Source of the DNA: Neoechinorhynchus agilis | Taxonomy: Eukaryota > Acanthocephala | DNA length: 64,000 bases | NCBI GenBank assembly: GCA_051530055.1 | Contig: CM121341.1 | Coordinates: forward strand, 11,222,001 to 11,286,000 | Direction of reading: 5' to 3' | Shown here: positions 44,661 to 57,610 of the stretch, in pieces | Position numbering within the stretch: the first letter of the stretch is position 1 | How the letters are laid out: every line of letters starts with the position of its first letter | The notes under the pieces: generated by a model | Told to the model about the DNA's origin: nothing | The model's database searches: none | The model's input: only the letters and a program-made list of their open reading frames with translations | Position numbers and translations under genes: made by a program

Positions 44661-45415
44661 TTTTTGTCTTGGACGTGGTTCTAAAAATGTAAAGCAGGGG
44701 ATTTGTGGATCATTCAATATTTGAAATATAAGCTATCGGCACGTGATGGTTTACATGGAATATCAATGTAAAAAATATCATCGATAGAAAATCCTTCGGG
44801 ATAATCAAGTTAAAATTTTGGTGAACATAATCTCGGGCATGAAATATTTCACGAGGTAACCTCGCCTCTTCAGTCATTGTAAATTAATCTAATTGACAAC
44901 TCAAATATGTCGTGTCCGGGATCAAGCTCACCAAAATTATAAATAAAAATATTACATAAAAGTCTTGCCAATAGCACAAGCATGTGCTTTACAGTAGTGA
45001 ATAAATCTAATTATCGATTAACACTAAAAAATTTCAAGAGCCAAAAGATGGTCCTTGTCCAGTGTGATTAAACGAAAGATCATTCCAAAATAATGAAACA
45101 AGAAAGTGAACCTTTTAATAATTTTTATACAATGGGAGAATCGGCAACACTTTGCTGCGGTACACTGCGATGACGACTCCTTTTTTTTTACAAAAAGAGA
45201 TCCTAGAACGACGTATCATTTGTTTAAATTGTTTCATGAGATCGCTAAACATTCGGAAATATCACCCTATGGAACATTTAGAAGATGAAGCAGTCACTGA
45301 ATGAAGACGTTGTAAAGTGTTGTAAATTTTCAATCTATGTGTTCAAATATAGATAGTTGAGCTTCAAGTCTCTACAGAGGAGTATAATAACTAGGTGAAA
45401 GGAATTTTAGTTATT
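44661..45415. other. Intergenic, nothing recognised
   Basis: AT-rich, no repeat or domain noticed. Confidence 0.45.
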
Positions 45416-45708
45416 TCAGGTGAAAAATAACTGCTCTATGGGTTGAACAGTATACATTGCACCGGAAAGAGAAAATCCTTCCATCTCGAGATGATAACCG
45501 TCCAACTGTAGATTTCTAAGGGAAGTAATTAAACACGTCTCAGTCTTGATTATCCCGACGGTTTTATCAAAGCGATCACTAAGTTGATTCTCGCGATCAG
45601 TTGAAATTTGATGATCCACCTTTAAAAATAAAGGAAAATTATTGCAGTTTTTTGTGCGTGAAGAACGTAAGATGCCTCCCTTAAATAAAAAATTTGCTCG
45701 ATTCTCAT
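45416..45708 (-). CDS. Candidate two-exon small gene, 81 residues
   Basis: Exon 1 is 45708-45667 (ATG, 14 codons) and exon 2 is 45619-45416. The 47-bp intron has GT at 45666 and TTTTTAAAG at its end, both exons are in phase 0, and intron length fits the other genes here. The product is hydrophilic with a predicted helical middle (DRENQLSDRFDKTVGIIKTE) and ends QPIEQLFFT. No signal peptide. Not recognised. Upstream exons may exist. Confidence 0.45.
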
Positions 45709-45857
45709 TTTACCTTCTATATCTTATTCAAAATTCAGGATCTTATTAAACGAAGTTAACTTAGATGGCGGTACACACACAACAATTATCAATTCGTTAA
45801 ATCGTAAGTGACTCGTGTATCTGTGATTTGGACTAAGTTCTCAATGTTATTTTCTAT

Positions 45858-46067
45858 GTTTAGAAGTCTTCACCCGCGATAAATGATTATTTCGATTAAA
45901 AACCTTCTGCGAACCTCGTCGAGTTCATCATCAGTTCTAAAATACAAAGAACTGACGATAAGCTCTACGAAGTTAGCAGAACGCTTTTAATCGAAATAAT
46001 CATTTACCGGGTGAAGACTTCTAAACAATAATTCCAATCACATTCCCAGTTACTTGGCATATCGACA
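45858..46067. repeat. Foldback repeat family D, copy
   Basis: Nearly the same as 39330-39560: AGAAGTCTTCACCCGCGATA at the left, TTTACCGGGTGAAGACTTCT at the right, outer end GGCATATCGACA. Confidence 0.85.
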
Positions 46068-46275
46068 TAATTTCTATGTATTGACCAACACCATGAAATT
46101 GAGATGACAAAAACTAAAGTTTTGCATCGAAACTTAACAAAAACTCGGAATATCTAAAATTTCGATTAGAGTAGGTTTGATCGAAATGATGGTAGTTTTA
46201 TTAATCGAAAAAGACCATTGACTCGTCGCTCGCACTCAACTACAAAGGAATCCTCGACAGTTGCGTGAGACGGAA

Positions 46276-49200
46276 TTAAGTGTACCATGGCGGATGATCG
46301 AGATGCTGTCGACCGTCCGGCTGTTCATGGCGACCACTTGTTTCGGTGATATTGCCCATCAGACCCTGTTCATCATTATTTGTCACAACGAACGAATCTG
46401 GTAAGGCATCGTTTTGATTTGAAGTAACCGTTTGTCTGAATGGAAAAGGCAATCCGTCTGGAAAATATCGGTGAAGATCGGGAGGAGTGTAAGGTTGCTG
46501 CTGTTGCGGAGGCGGTTGCTGATGGTTGTGATGGTGAGGTTCGTAGTAACTTCGAATCGTATTGAACGCATTCGGAACTGATGCCGTGGACTGATCACTT
46601 GATCCTGATGAAGAAGCAGCAAAGATCGAAGGAGGATGAGGTGCTGACCCTCCGGATCCAATTAGAGCATTATAAGCAGCAGCAGCGGCAGCAGCTGCAG
46701 CAGCGACACATGAAGTAGGTTCATTTTGTGGGCAGAAGTTTCGCTCGTCAGTTGCACCAACCAGTGCAGCAGTTCGCATCCAATGTTCTGGACGTATTGT
46801 TTCTTCTTGTATCTGAACGCCTAAAGGTCGTGTTGGAGAAGCAGTACGACTGTAATCAATCGATTGTGAAGGCGGTGGAACTAATGTTGAATTAGATTGA
46901 CCGGTTGTACTTGCGACGGCTACAACAGCAGCCGCAGCCGCAGCAGCCATCATATCTGGATTGTTCGAATAAGTTTGAGGAAGTGCTCGGCGGAGATAAG
47001 GCGCGTAGGGTTGCTCTCCAAGTACACTAGGTTGAGCATATGTGGAACGGCGCCGGTTTTCTGGAGCATCCAAACGAAGAGATCTAAGACGACCGAGTAT
47101 TCCGGACGAAAGTGAATTTTGTTGGTTAGGTGAGTGCTGTTGTGGTTGCTGCTGCGCCTGGATGTACTCAAACTCGGGCCCCTCTACTGCCGGGATCGAT
47201 GATCCAGCAGCAGCAGCGGCGGCGGCCGATGTCGACCCGGTATGCATATGGTGGAAATGATGATGATGATGTAGATGATACTGATTGGTAGCAGTTGGAC
47301 CAATCGGTTGACTTTGAGGAATCGTCTGTTCCGTCTCTTCGAGGAAGGTGGCAATCGGTCGAACAGGTTGCTGTTGACGACGTTGAGCAACCTTTCGGTT
47401 GTATCCAGGCGCTTTCGCCATGTCAACTTCGCTCACAACTGAGCCCGAGAATGCTAGGTCGGATATTGGCACTCGTTTTGAATCCTCCTCTTCTTGACCA
47501 AAGACGTCCTTGGCGGGTTCCGTGGTAATCGGCACGATTGGCGGTGGAATAATGTTTGAAGAAGAAACAGGCACACTGGAGGGCGCTTTCAATGGCTCCT
47601 TAGAACTATCCATTACAACGTGATGAGCTTGAACTGGAGTATTTATCGTCACCGACTGAGTCTTTTGCTTATTCCTTGAGAAACTAGAATTTATCCAAGT
47701 GTTTGGTGCACCTCTGGATGGTTGCTTTCCGCCCTGTATAGGAGGTCGTGTTTGGTTCGTTCTAGTCAACGTATCGGTAACGGGTCGTAACTCCGGAAAC
47801 ACAGTTTTATCATCCATAGCTGGAGTATCCATCTCCTCCCCAACAACTTGTTTACTCGTTCGAGTATAAATATGTTGCCTTGGTTCAAACCGCTGTTGAC
47901 TTGTTTGTGGTGTTTCTTCATAATTAACTCGTGGCTCTCCCCACCGTCTCCTCGTAAAAGTGGCACGAGATGATGGTCTAAAAGTAGATCGATGTACTGG
48001 TACCGACGGTCTACGAGGTGGTTGTTCAGCAATGGACGTTGATTGCGATTGTGTTGCTTGAGCTGATGGTTGCACTAATGGTAATGGCGGTGGTGACTGT
48101 TGTCGTAGTGGTGGCGGAACAGATTGTTTTGTTTTAGGAGCTTCCACTTGTTCCGGGATGTGTCTCTTTGGGCCGGCTTCCTTCCATCCATCACTACTTG
48201 ACGAATCATTTCCCTGAGGCTCAGGGGACGGAGTTCGAGATTTGTTCACAGGTACATGTTTTTCTACTTCAACTACCTGTTCACATTCATCTTCATCTTC
48301 GTTCTCACTAGCTGCTTGCTTGGAGTAATCCTCGTCCACCTCTGTCCTTTTCTTCTTATTTCGTTTCTGCTTTCGCTTCTCCCTTCTTCTAATCGCGGCA
48401 TCTCGTCTTGCTTTCTTTTTGTTCTCCTCACCTTCAATCATTTGCAACAACTCATTCGCGTTCTGGTCGGCCGTTAACGTTTGCTTTCTCTTCGCTGCCA
48501 ATATAGCTTCCATCGCTTCGGTACATCGTTTCTCCATTGCTCTAAAGTCCGCCTCAGTAATCATCGAAGGCTGTTTCGTGCCGAAGGCGGTCGGGGGAAC
48601 GGCTGCATTAGGCGCTGTTCCAGCGGACGAAGATGATATTTGCGACGCCATACTATGGTGGACCGAACTTAGGGACCTTGCTTGTGTCGAACGTGCGGGT
48701 GTTGATTTCAAATTAGCGATGAACTTCTTCATGTCCTGCTCTAATGGGTATTGTTTGACCTTACCAACCATCTCATTCACAACAGCCGAGTGACCTTGCT
48801 GAAACGCTGCTTTAAGACATGAAACTTTTCTAACGTCCTCAGAATCAGGATCAGCGCGATGGCTCAAAAGACATTTTACAGTCTCGAGATGACCACCATT
48901 GCACGCCAACCACAACGGAGTTTGCCCACGCTTGTTCCGAGCTTCAATATTGGCACCTCGATTTACAAGAAGTTTGACAAACTGGTGGTGTCCGCGATCA
49001 GCCGCAATGGTGAGTGCTGTATCTCGTGATTGGGGAGGCGGTGCAATGTTCACATCAGCTCCATGTTCAATCAAATGGTTGCCAATATCGACGAAATTAC
49101 CGGAAGCGGCTTCCATGAGTGGAGTAAGACCACTTTTTGAACGATGGTCTATGGTTGCTTTATGTTTGACCAGCACTTTGACCACTTCAAACCTTCCTTG

Positions 49201-52142
49201 GTAGCATGCCAGGGTAAGAGCTGTGTTCCTATTGCTTTCAACATGAGCATTGATATCTGCACCGAGTTCCAACAGAAGTTGAACAGCCAGTGCATGACCG
49301 TTCATGCTAGCCAACATCAACGGTGTTATTCCAAGCTTAGAGTTGGTTCGAGAGTCTATTTCCGCTTTGTGTTGAGCCAGTAGGTTTATGATGTCTACGT
49401 GTCCACTGGTGGCCGCAAGACACATAGGTGTGTAATCAGAACTATTTCGATGTTCACGGGAAGCTCCTTTAGCGAGCATAAGACGAGCAAGGTCAAGGCG
49501 ACCATGAGAGCAAGCGTAAGACAAGGGAGTGTCGCGAGTTTTATCGCACATACTGTCCACTTGAGCACCACCTTCAAGAAGAACTTCAGCCACATGAAGG
49601 TTTCCTTCTATGGAAGCCACCATCAGAGGGGTTTGACCTGCTTTGTTACGTTGCTCAACGCCAGCACCGGCGGTCAAAAGAGCACACACAATGTCCGGTT
49701 GACCGGCTCGTGCTGCCATTATAAGAGCAGTTTCCCCACTGGAACACATAGGAGCGTTGACGTGAGCTGCGAGAGGTCCAGCACCTACTTCAGTCACGGG
49801 GGGTGTAATTCCAGTAGGCGGTTGAGCTTGCTTCTTTTGCGGAGTTCGTTTAGCAGAGGCTACCTTTTTACGTTGACATCCACATGGGGGTGATCGCAAT
49901 TTTGGAGAGCGATGATCAGCCAGCCGACGACTACGACCTGTCGCTGATTTATTAGCCGTAGAGTAACTGCGATTGGCCAGTAATTGGCATTGGCACGCGG
50001 GTGGATGATGCGTTGTAGGTTCTGAGTGGTATGTCATTGGAGGTGATCGTTTGGCCATCTCCCGTACCATCTCGATCCCCTTTCGAGGGTCAGTATTCAC
50101 GGCTGTATGAGTGCCTAACTTATCATCAAAAAACCGACTATCTTCTTCGTCATCACTCACATTATAGGTCGAATTATCCGTGGTGCCTTCGTCGTCCTCA
50201 TCTTCGTCCTCGTCGTCGTATTCATCTCCGCTGCTCATATCGTCAACAAGTGCGGAATTTGTTGCAGTTGCCACGTTAGCGACCGCAGCAGCCATAACAG
50301 CAGCAGCATTGCTTGGATCTATTTTACAATTGGATAAGTGATTGACCCATCGATTGGCCAGATGTTCTTGTTCGCACAACAATTTCAGATCGGCGATCGG
50401 TGCGGATTCCATTAGGCTTCGACGAGTCGTCCATAGATGTGGATCAAGTTCGGCGTTGTGTGCTGACGACAATACACCCCCTTGATCAAGCATTGTTTTC
50501 TTACAAAACTCGAAATACTGTTCAGCCCAAAGTTTGCCTGGACCATGCGGACCACATGATGCACATCCCGGTTCATTTTGAGCCATTCTATTGATTTGTT
50601 CGACCAAATGCATGCCGATGGCTCGGACGCGTTCGTCATTTTCCGCAGAAAGCGCCGGTTGAAAGCATGCGGGAGTCGGCGAAGGTGGTGTAACAGTCGG
50701 AGAGACCGATTGTGTCGATGCAGGACGGTCGTTGGGAAGCTTTGTACCTGAGTCTATCTTCAAATCCGCTTGACCATTTCTGCGTGCTACTTCACAGATG
50801 AGAAGTTTGGCTATCTCTAGATTGCCAGTTTTGCATGCCTCCATAAGGCAGTTTGCACCATCTCGCAACTTGATTTCAGGATCAGCTCCATTAGCCAACA
50901 GAAAGCGCACGACGCTCTGGTTTCCACGTGAAACCGCCAATGAAAGAGCTGAATGGTCTTCACCGGTCGAAAGATTGTCGATTTTAGCCCCTCGTCTGAG
51001 AAGTAGATCGCAAAGATCGACCCGATCTGCGACGACGGCTCTCATAAGTGGGGTAAGTCCACTTTCACAGTCAACGAGTTCAATAAGAGCTCCATGGTCT
51101 AGGAGATATTGCACTATTTCCATATTTCCACGTTCAGCAGCGATGCCAAGTGGAGTGTCTGGTTTGTCTTGGGACACATTTACGGGATGTCCACTTTCGA
51201 CAAGAAGTTTCACGATATCTGACCGATTATTTTCGATGGCTTCAATCATTGGGTATCGATCTGTAAGGTTGGGATCAGCTCCTTTGTTTAATAGAAGAGC
51301 AATAAGCTCGGGTGGGCCTTGTCTACACGCAAGACTCAGTGCTGTGTGGTTGTGGTTTCTAATGGAGATGCTGTTTACGTCTGCTTTACAATCGAGCAAG
51401 TAGCTGACGATTTGAGTATTATTTAGACAAAGAGTTTTTTGCGGAGAAAAGCGGCACAAACCCTATATCCCCATTGCTAATAATCACTAAATGCGCATAC
51501 ACACGCTTTGAATGAGAAACGAGGAGTATTTACAAGAGGGCAAAAATGTTGTTTGAAAACAGTACCACTAACACCGGTGATGCAAAAAGGTATCGATCAC
51601 CCTTCACCGGCTCGTCTAACTCTTCATCTACTTCATACCTTGTCTGACCGCCTCCATCAATGGAGTATATCCATCTTCATTAAGCTCTTCGATATTAGCA
51701 CCCTCGCTCACTAGCAAATCAACGAGATTCTTGTTTCCTCCGAGAGCTGCTAACATCACTGGAGTGTCTATCCGCTCCATTATCTTATCAGGAGATAATC
51801 CCTTACGAAGTACGTATTTTGCCAACTCTACGCGGCCATCCATACATGCAGCCAAAAATGCTTTTTCAAGGCATTTTGTTCCTTCGCCGGTACCATGAAC
51901 TCCACCGCCAGCACTTTGAAAAGAACGCAGAAAATTCTCAAATTCCTCCAACTGATCTTGAAATACTCGGTTTCCACCAACAACAGATGACGACGAAGAT
52001 CCAACTTGGGATTTCTTCTTTTTGTTGAAACGATGTGGCTGTTGTTGATGGCTGTGATTTGTGGAAAGTTGAGAAGACTGTTGCTTCTGAGAGGAAGAAG
52101 GTTGTGCCTTAACTTTCGAACCTTTATGACCTTTATGATTCA
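46276..52142 (-). CDS. mask-1: MASK-type multiple ankyrin-repeat protein, KH domain not found
   Basis: A giant scaffold of the MASK/ANKHD1 family, linked elsewhere to Hippo/Yorkie output, receptor signalling and mitochondrial quality control. An exon at 52142-51639 starts right after ATATTTCAG (so the initiator may lie upstream) and has a low-complexity head and three ankyrin repeats. The large exon, about 51422-46276, carries six more repeats, a linker with YFEFCKKTMLDQGG, an acidic stretch, a second block of ten repeats (from SSGETALIMAARAG), then the basic coiled region TEADFRAMEKRCTEAMEAIL...RREKRKQKRNKKK. After GWKE, where relatives carry a KH RNA-binding domain (VIGRGG), there is only Pro/Gln-rich sequence. 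The C-terminus has Ala, His, Gln and Ser runs. The exon join needs an unusual acceptor (see findings). Confidence 0.88.
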
Positions 52143-52143
52143 C

Positions 52144-52667
52144 TGAAATATAGAAGGGGCATATAGGTTGTTATGTGACCAAAACTGACACTTTAATCAC
52201 AAACGCACATTCGAAAAAGTTACAGATAAATTTTAGCATTCGAATTCCTGAAAACCACACAGTGTGAATGTGCTTGAAAGATTAGATTTTAAACAAAAAA
52301 TTTTGAAATCCGATCAAAAAGCACATATACGACCATTTGACTCTAGTGACAGAAAGCAGGAAATCGTTTATTAATTGAAAGTCTTCAGGTGAAAATTGAA
52401 AAACAATATTATGCTAATAAAATATATAACCACTTCTAGATTAATGATCAATTGCCCGGCCAACCTGACTAAAGATAACGAAAAAGTAGCGCGGCATTCA
52501 GAATGTTGATAATTTAGTCGTTATCTGAAAACCGAGGTTATTTAGGTTCCCTCTGGTGGCCAAAAGTGGTGTACTTCACAACTCATCTTATTTACACGAT
52601 CGAAAACAAAGCAAAAATCTGATGGATTTAAGATTTGTAGAAATTGTCGGTTCTTATATTTTCTAAA
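52144..52667. other. 5' flank or first intron of the MASK gene
   Basis: AT-rich sequence upstream of the first seen MASK exon. The TTTCAG at about 52144 requires a donor exon or spliced leader further upstream, not identified. Confidence 0.4.
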
Positions 52668-52835
52668 TGTCGATTTGTGAGAGGAGGTACTGGAGAATTA
52701 TTATTTAGAAGTCTTCATCCAATAAATAATTTTTTATTAAAGATGTTTCGAACCTTGAGTTTGTTAATAGATGATGAACACGAAGAGGTTAAAAACGTCT
52801 CTCCCGCTTTATTCAAACTCTCCATTTACAAGCTA
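52668..52835. repeat. Foldback repeat family D, degenerate copy
   Basis: TGTCGATTTGTGAGAGGAGG, AGAAGTCTTCATCC and GATGATGAACACGAAGAGGT followed by AAAAACGTC. The right arm is lost. Confidence 0.65.
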
Positions 52836-53775
52836 CTTCAGGTTTCAGAGCTTGTGTCAAAAAACGTATAATCTTGCCAAATACTGAGAATTCGGGAAAT
52901 GCGACCTGGTATACATGCCATCTCGATTCCTGGCCACCTTGGAATAAAGAAAAGACCAACGAATCTAAACTATACAATCTATTTAAAACTAGAAAAGAAC
53001 TTACTATCCGGTATAGTCGCGAATCCATTCTTTGGTCACAGTACCTCTGATATCCATTATTTCATTACAAGTAGCAACCCGACCCCTGTTGCTCGCAATT
53101 GTAGCAATTCTTGGATTCATTTAAGTACCGTGCACACAAACGCGCAGGAATTCCTAGCAGCTAGAAGTGCCTCCCCGGGTGACTCTTCTGTGATATAAAG
53201 ACATGCTGTAATCCTTTTTGTTGGCTTTCATTGGCATATATACAGTGCACGGTCAACAAAGAAAGAAGATTTTTACACAAAAGGAGTAATAATGCACCAC
53301 GAAGAAAATCTAGCTTGATATCTCAGGAAATTGTGCCTTCTGGCTATTTTTGTTTTAAATCGATGTAATATTCAAGTCAATGTATGGTTTTTAATCAGAA
53401 TAAATAAAGAAAAATGATTTGTGGGACTTCTTTAGAATTGCTAAAGTTTTTGTAAAGATGTTCTTCGAGACTGAAGAAGGCCTGTGCGAAAGCCGAACAT
53501 TATCAAATAAATCAATTATTTGATAATTCGCTATAAAAAAATGCTAAAGTGCTTAATCCACACTTACTACGTAAAAGGCGAAATATTAAATCATTTTTCT
53601 TTATCCCTGACCAAAAAACCTTAAAGCGGAAAATGAAGTTTATCCCTCCCTCATTTGCAACGGATGCACAACTAATCATCCTTTCCAGTGGTAGGAGTCG
53701 TTAGCAAACATATTCAAGGGAATTGAATTCTAAAAACGCAAACTTATCGTTCATTCTAACTTCGAACTATTCTGA
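52836..53775. other. Intergenic, nothing recognised
   Basis: Frames at 52899-53198 (+) and 52813-53028 (-) overlap and show no domain. Confidence 0.4.
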
Positions 53776-54295
53776 TGTTTGTTTATGGCGTAAAAATTAA
53801 AAGAATTTATTGGTTCCAATTGTTTTCGGAGCCACAATTTTATGTTGTTATTTCGGTCGCTTATGAACACCCGAGAGGAGGGATCTTATTAAAGACAAAT
53901 TCATATATTTCGTTGAATCACAGTCATTTTATTAATTCAATTGTTTTATCCGATTCGTCTTTAATGATCCCTTTCGGGTGTCGATACCTAAATACCACAA
54001 TACAATCCTGTGCCCCCATCAAGGTTGTTTGCAAGTGTAATAAAACCTTGATAAAGGCACAAGATTGTATTGTGGTATTTAGGTCTCGACACCCGAGAGG
54101 GATCATTGAATACGAATCGGAAAAAACACTTTAACAATTGATAAAATGACTCTGATTCAACGAAATTTAAAGAATCGTCTTTAATAAGATCCATCCTCTC
54201 GGGTGTTCATGAGCGACCGAAATAACATCACAACATTGTGGCTCCGAAATATCTCAATTAATAAATTCTTTCAATTTTTACGCAATAAACAAACG
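53776..54295. repeat. Large foldback related to Penelope-like ends
   Basis: A 520-bp palindrome, arms about 255 bases, centred near 54035, starting TGTTTGTTTATGGCGTAAAA and ending TTTTTACGCAATAAACAAAC. Internal blocks include CACCCGAGAGGA, AATACCACAATACAATC and CCTTGATAAAGGCAC, the last also seen in the Penelope-like element at 33222-34207. Open frames here are mirror images and not genes. Confidence 0.85.
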
Positions 54296-55256
54296 ATTCT
54301 AACCTTAAAAACACTGATTTAAAAATCAAAACTTTGAAAATAATACATAATAAGTGCGATGCAATCAAATGGCAAAACAAATAATCCTTAAAAACCGACT
54401 TAAACGCCACAATGCATAATGAATTCATGAAGTGATCAAGAACTATTTGATTTTCTTAACTAAACTTTTTTCGAGATTGACTTTTATTTGTAGAACATAA
54501 AGTACAAAACGTGCAATCACCACCGTCAATAAAAAAATGGAGCTTCTCTCCTTCACTAAATTTTTGTTAAATACACAATCCGACACACCAAATTCATATT
54601 GGATTTGATGATGTTCAATTTCGAATTCAACATGGACAAAAAATCGAAACCAAATTGAAACCGATCGTTTTCGTGAATGGACAGAATCTGCTATCAAAAG
54701 ACTTTATACGTTGTTCACCGTAAACATCACAATGGAGAAATCACAATTCAAGACTTACGAATACTATTGAGTGTACTTCGTGCGTCTAAGATGTACCCGT
54801 CAAAAGGATTAAGACACGAGAACATCGTTCGATATTGGATCATCAAAGGTACGTCGTCGAACGCAAAAAGTGATTTCTTCCCGGCAAATTCTTTGGCGAT
54901 GACGCAATAAAACGTTTTTCACGCAACCAAGTCCAAGATGGACCGACAGCTCGGTTATTTGTTCGATGTTTACAAGTGTATTTGCGAATAAAAGTCATTG
55001 GCATCGCACGTAAATGCATCTTGAACATCGTGTCAACAAACAAGGGACAAACGAATACTTATCAGTTGTCGTTATGGCACTGATGGTTGTCAACAATTAC
55101 ACTAAAATTCAAAAGTTTCACACACTTTAATCAATATTCTTCTTCAAAAAGGGATGTAAGAGCCGCAATAGATTCTTCCGAATTTTCAATTGAACCTTGG
55201 ATCACGGCGGAAGCGAATTAGTGTGTTTAAAATAAGTGTTTGAACTGTTCATAAAG
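54296..55256. other. Intergenic, nothing recognised
   Basis: Frames at 54443-54697 (-) and 54677-54910 (+) carry no family motif. Confidence 0.4.
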
Positions 55257-55412
55257 TGGTTGTTTTATGGCGCGCAGAAGAATTAAAATGGACTTTTCAA
55301 AAATCCGATAAAGTGCGGATTTAACACTTTAATAGTCTTGTGATAAACCGAAAACAATCGGATTTTAAAAATAAAGTCCATTTTAATTTTTCTGAGTGCC
55401 TTAAAATAAGTG
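55257..55412. repeat. Foldback repeat family A, copy 2
   Basis: GTTGTTTTATGGCGCGCAGA, TTAAAATGGACTTT and TCCGATAAAGTGCGGA in the left arm, with AAAGTCCATTTTAATTTTTC on the right. It matches 26456-26584 but has a longer loop. Confidence 0.78.
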
Positions 55413-56231
55413 TATGACGCGGAGAGTTAGTTGATGTCTTATTTTCAAAGACAAAGCTGTTGAACACAATGTTCCGGCACTTTTACATCGGTGTTGATTG
55501 GGTGAAACCAGGAATACCTCAATTGTATGAAGTAACGGCTCATTTCGCCCAACGACGCCTCCTCCCTAATGCCCAGAATTAGTATTTTACCACTAAATGG
55601 CCATTGATGTTACCAGAAGACTTTTTTAAAGGGCCACTTTAAAGAACTTCGAATTTCGAATCACCGATCAATATATCTTAAACTGCTTTCGCCGATACTG
55701 AATTGACAGAGTAACTGAACGAACATTTGCAAACTGAGGCTTATTCCATCGGAACAAGGAAAAGAAATTGTTCGAAAACAACAAAACTGGAAAAATCGCG
55801 CAATTTGTCAGAAGCGACTTTTGTGTGCGGGAAAATCAGACTTTGTGTTCGATCCCCCCCCCCGATTTCTAAAGAGAAATTCAGGTGCGGTCAGAATTTC
55901 GATGTTACCTATACGAAACGTGATCATATTATGAAATTTAAGCGATTTTGGCCGCATAATTTCGACAAGGGTCAACATTTCTCAGAGATAGTTTGACAAC
56001 ATTAAAGAACATGGTAAACAACTTCCACAGAACTTCGTTGAATTGACAAAGTTCAAGTAAATAAGTCGAATATGGAATTTCGTTTGATTAATAGCTCAAA
56101 AACAACCACTGAATTTTTTATTGCACTCGGCAGGTGATTTAGCCTAACTAATTTGCAAGATTCGGATAATTCAGTAGTCATGTGTAAACAAAAACGCGTT
56201 CCTTTCCATTTTGATAAACTAAATAAAATCA
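55413..56231. other. Intergenic, nothing recognised
   Basis: Contains a run of ten C bases near 55855; no gene or repeat recognised. Confidence 0.4.
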
Positions 56232-56490
56232 AACTTTCTTTTTGCAGTTTTGCCACCCCATGAGGATTTAAGTTCACTAATTTATTTACCCCATATTTCA
56301 CCTCTCGGATAACTCTGAGATTTTCCCAAGGTTTGTCATTGCTTGCAAGTTTTGAACTTACATATTTCAAAACATACAAGCAACGACAAACCTTGATAAT
56401 GTCGGAATTATCCGATAAGTGAAATATCGGGGAAATAAATTAGTGAACTTAAATCCTCATGGGGTGGCAAAACTAAGAAAAAGAAAGTAT
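56232..56490. repeat. Foldback repeat family B, intact copy
   Basis: Arms with TTTTGCCACCCCATGAGGAT / ATCCTCATGGGGTGGCAAAA and AGTTCACTAATTTATTTACC, centred near 56365. On the plus strand of the right arm: CCTTGATAATG, hairpin TCGGA-ATTA-TCCGA, then TAAGTGAAATATCGGGG. The other copy is split at 17160-17735. Confidence 0.85.
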
Positions 56491-57060
56491 CTTTTCCCCC
56501 GAAGATAATAATCCAAGACATAAATAAAATTCGTTTTTCTTTATGATCGAGATAATTAAGATCTAAATGAAAGTATCAAGGCAAAAGTTTGAAAATTGTG
56601 TCTTATTTTTTTTCAAAGGCATCATTTCTCTGTTAGAGCGAATATGAACATTTATTTGGAAGACTAATAATGGAGGGATGAAGGAATAATACAAGAAAGT
56701 TTATAGTGAAAGCACTCGCTACAAAAAAATTAACAGAAAGTGGATATTTCGAAGATTTTTCATAACGAGGATTTCGTGCTGATTAAAAAGGAATGATAAG
56801 ACACAAGCCCAATAAGCGGGAACTATGCAAAACGTTAGTAGATTACTAAGAGATGGAATATCGCGGATCCAAGTAAGCATGATGGAATGCGAACTTGTAG
56901 AACAAAATTCATCACGAGGGCCCAGAGGTACATGGCTCCTCTTCTTAACAAAACGTGTTTATCTATCAAAATACGGATAATAGATATTATGCAAGAAAAG
57001 CCAACAAACGAATTGGATTTGCGATTGACGATACCACCGGGCTTAATGCACATCCCTTGA
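56491..57060. other. Intergenic, nothing recognised
   Basis: AT-rich; no supported feature. Confidence 0.4.
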
Positions 57061-57610
57061 AATCACCTTTAGTGATATAGAGATTGATTTATTAGTTAAC
57101 TTTGTGACATTATTTCGTCCGTATCAGTGGACTGGATCCTAATCTACCTTTTACAACCTAATGAAGTCCTACGAAACTGATGAAATATTGTCAAAAAAGG
57201 GAATAATCAATCTCTATATCACACCAAACAAAATACATCCATAAACAAATTCTTTACAGCAACTAAACAGATCCTTGGTTTATCTCTTTATTAAAAAATC
57301 AAAATTATGGACTGACGATTTCCAGTGCGGATTAAACACTTTTACAACCTGAAGAAGTACTACGAAACGGACGAAATAATGTTACAAAAGGAATTAATAA
57401 ATCTCTAAATCAGACGAAACAAAATACATCCATGAACAAATTCTTTACAACAAAAAACAGATACTTGGTTTATCTGTTTATTAAAAAATCCAAATTCTGG
57501 ACTGAGATTTCCAGTGCGAATTAAACACTTTTACAACCTGAAGAAGTCCTACAAAAGAAACTAATAAAATCTCTAAATCAGACGAAATAAAACACATTCA
57601 TGAAGATGAA
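57061..57610 (+). repeat. Tandem repeat of about 190 bp, three copies
   Basis: Blocks TTTTACAACCTGAAGAAGT, GAAACGGACGAAATAATGT, AATCTCTAAATCAGACGAAA and ACATCCATGAACAAATTCTT recur at about 57150, 57340 and 57530. The second copy has CTGAAGA at 57349-57355 and GGACGAAA at 57369-57376; across copies the consensus stem is GTCC/GGAC, though single copies have mismatches. Confidence 0.8.

Noticed and set aside
47042-50594. Plus-strand ORFs opposite the MASK gene (e.g. 48419-48793, 49399-49893, 50798-51403)
   Set aside because: They are antisense shadows of ankyrin codons with no domain of their own.
53775-54194. ORFs in the large foldback at 53.8 kb
   Set aside because: They are translations of two inverted arms; the same peptides appear on both strands.
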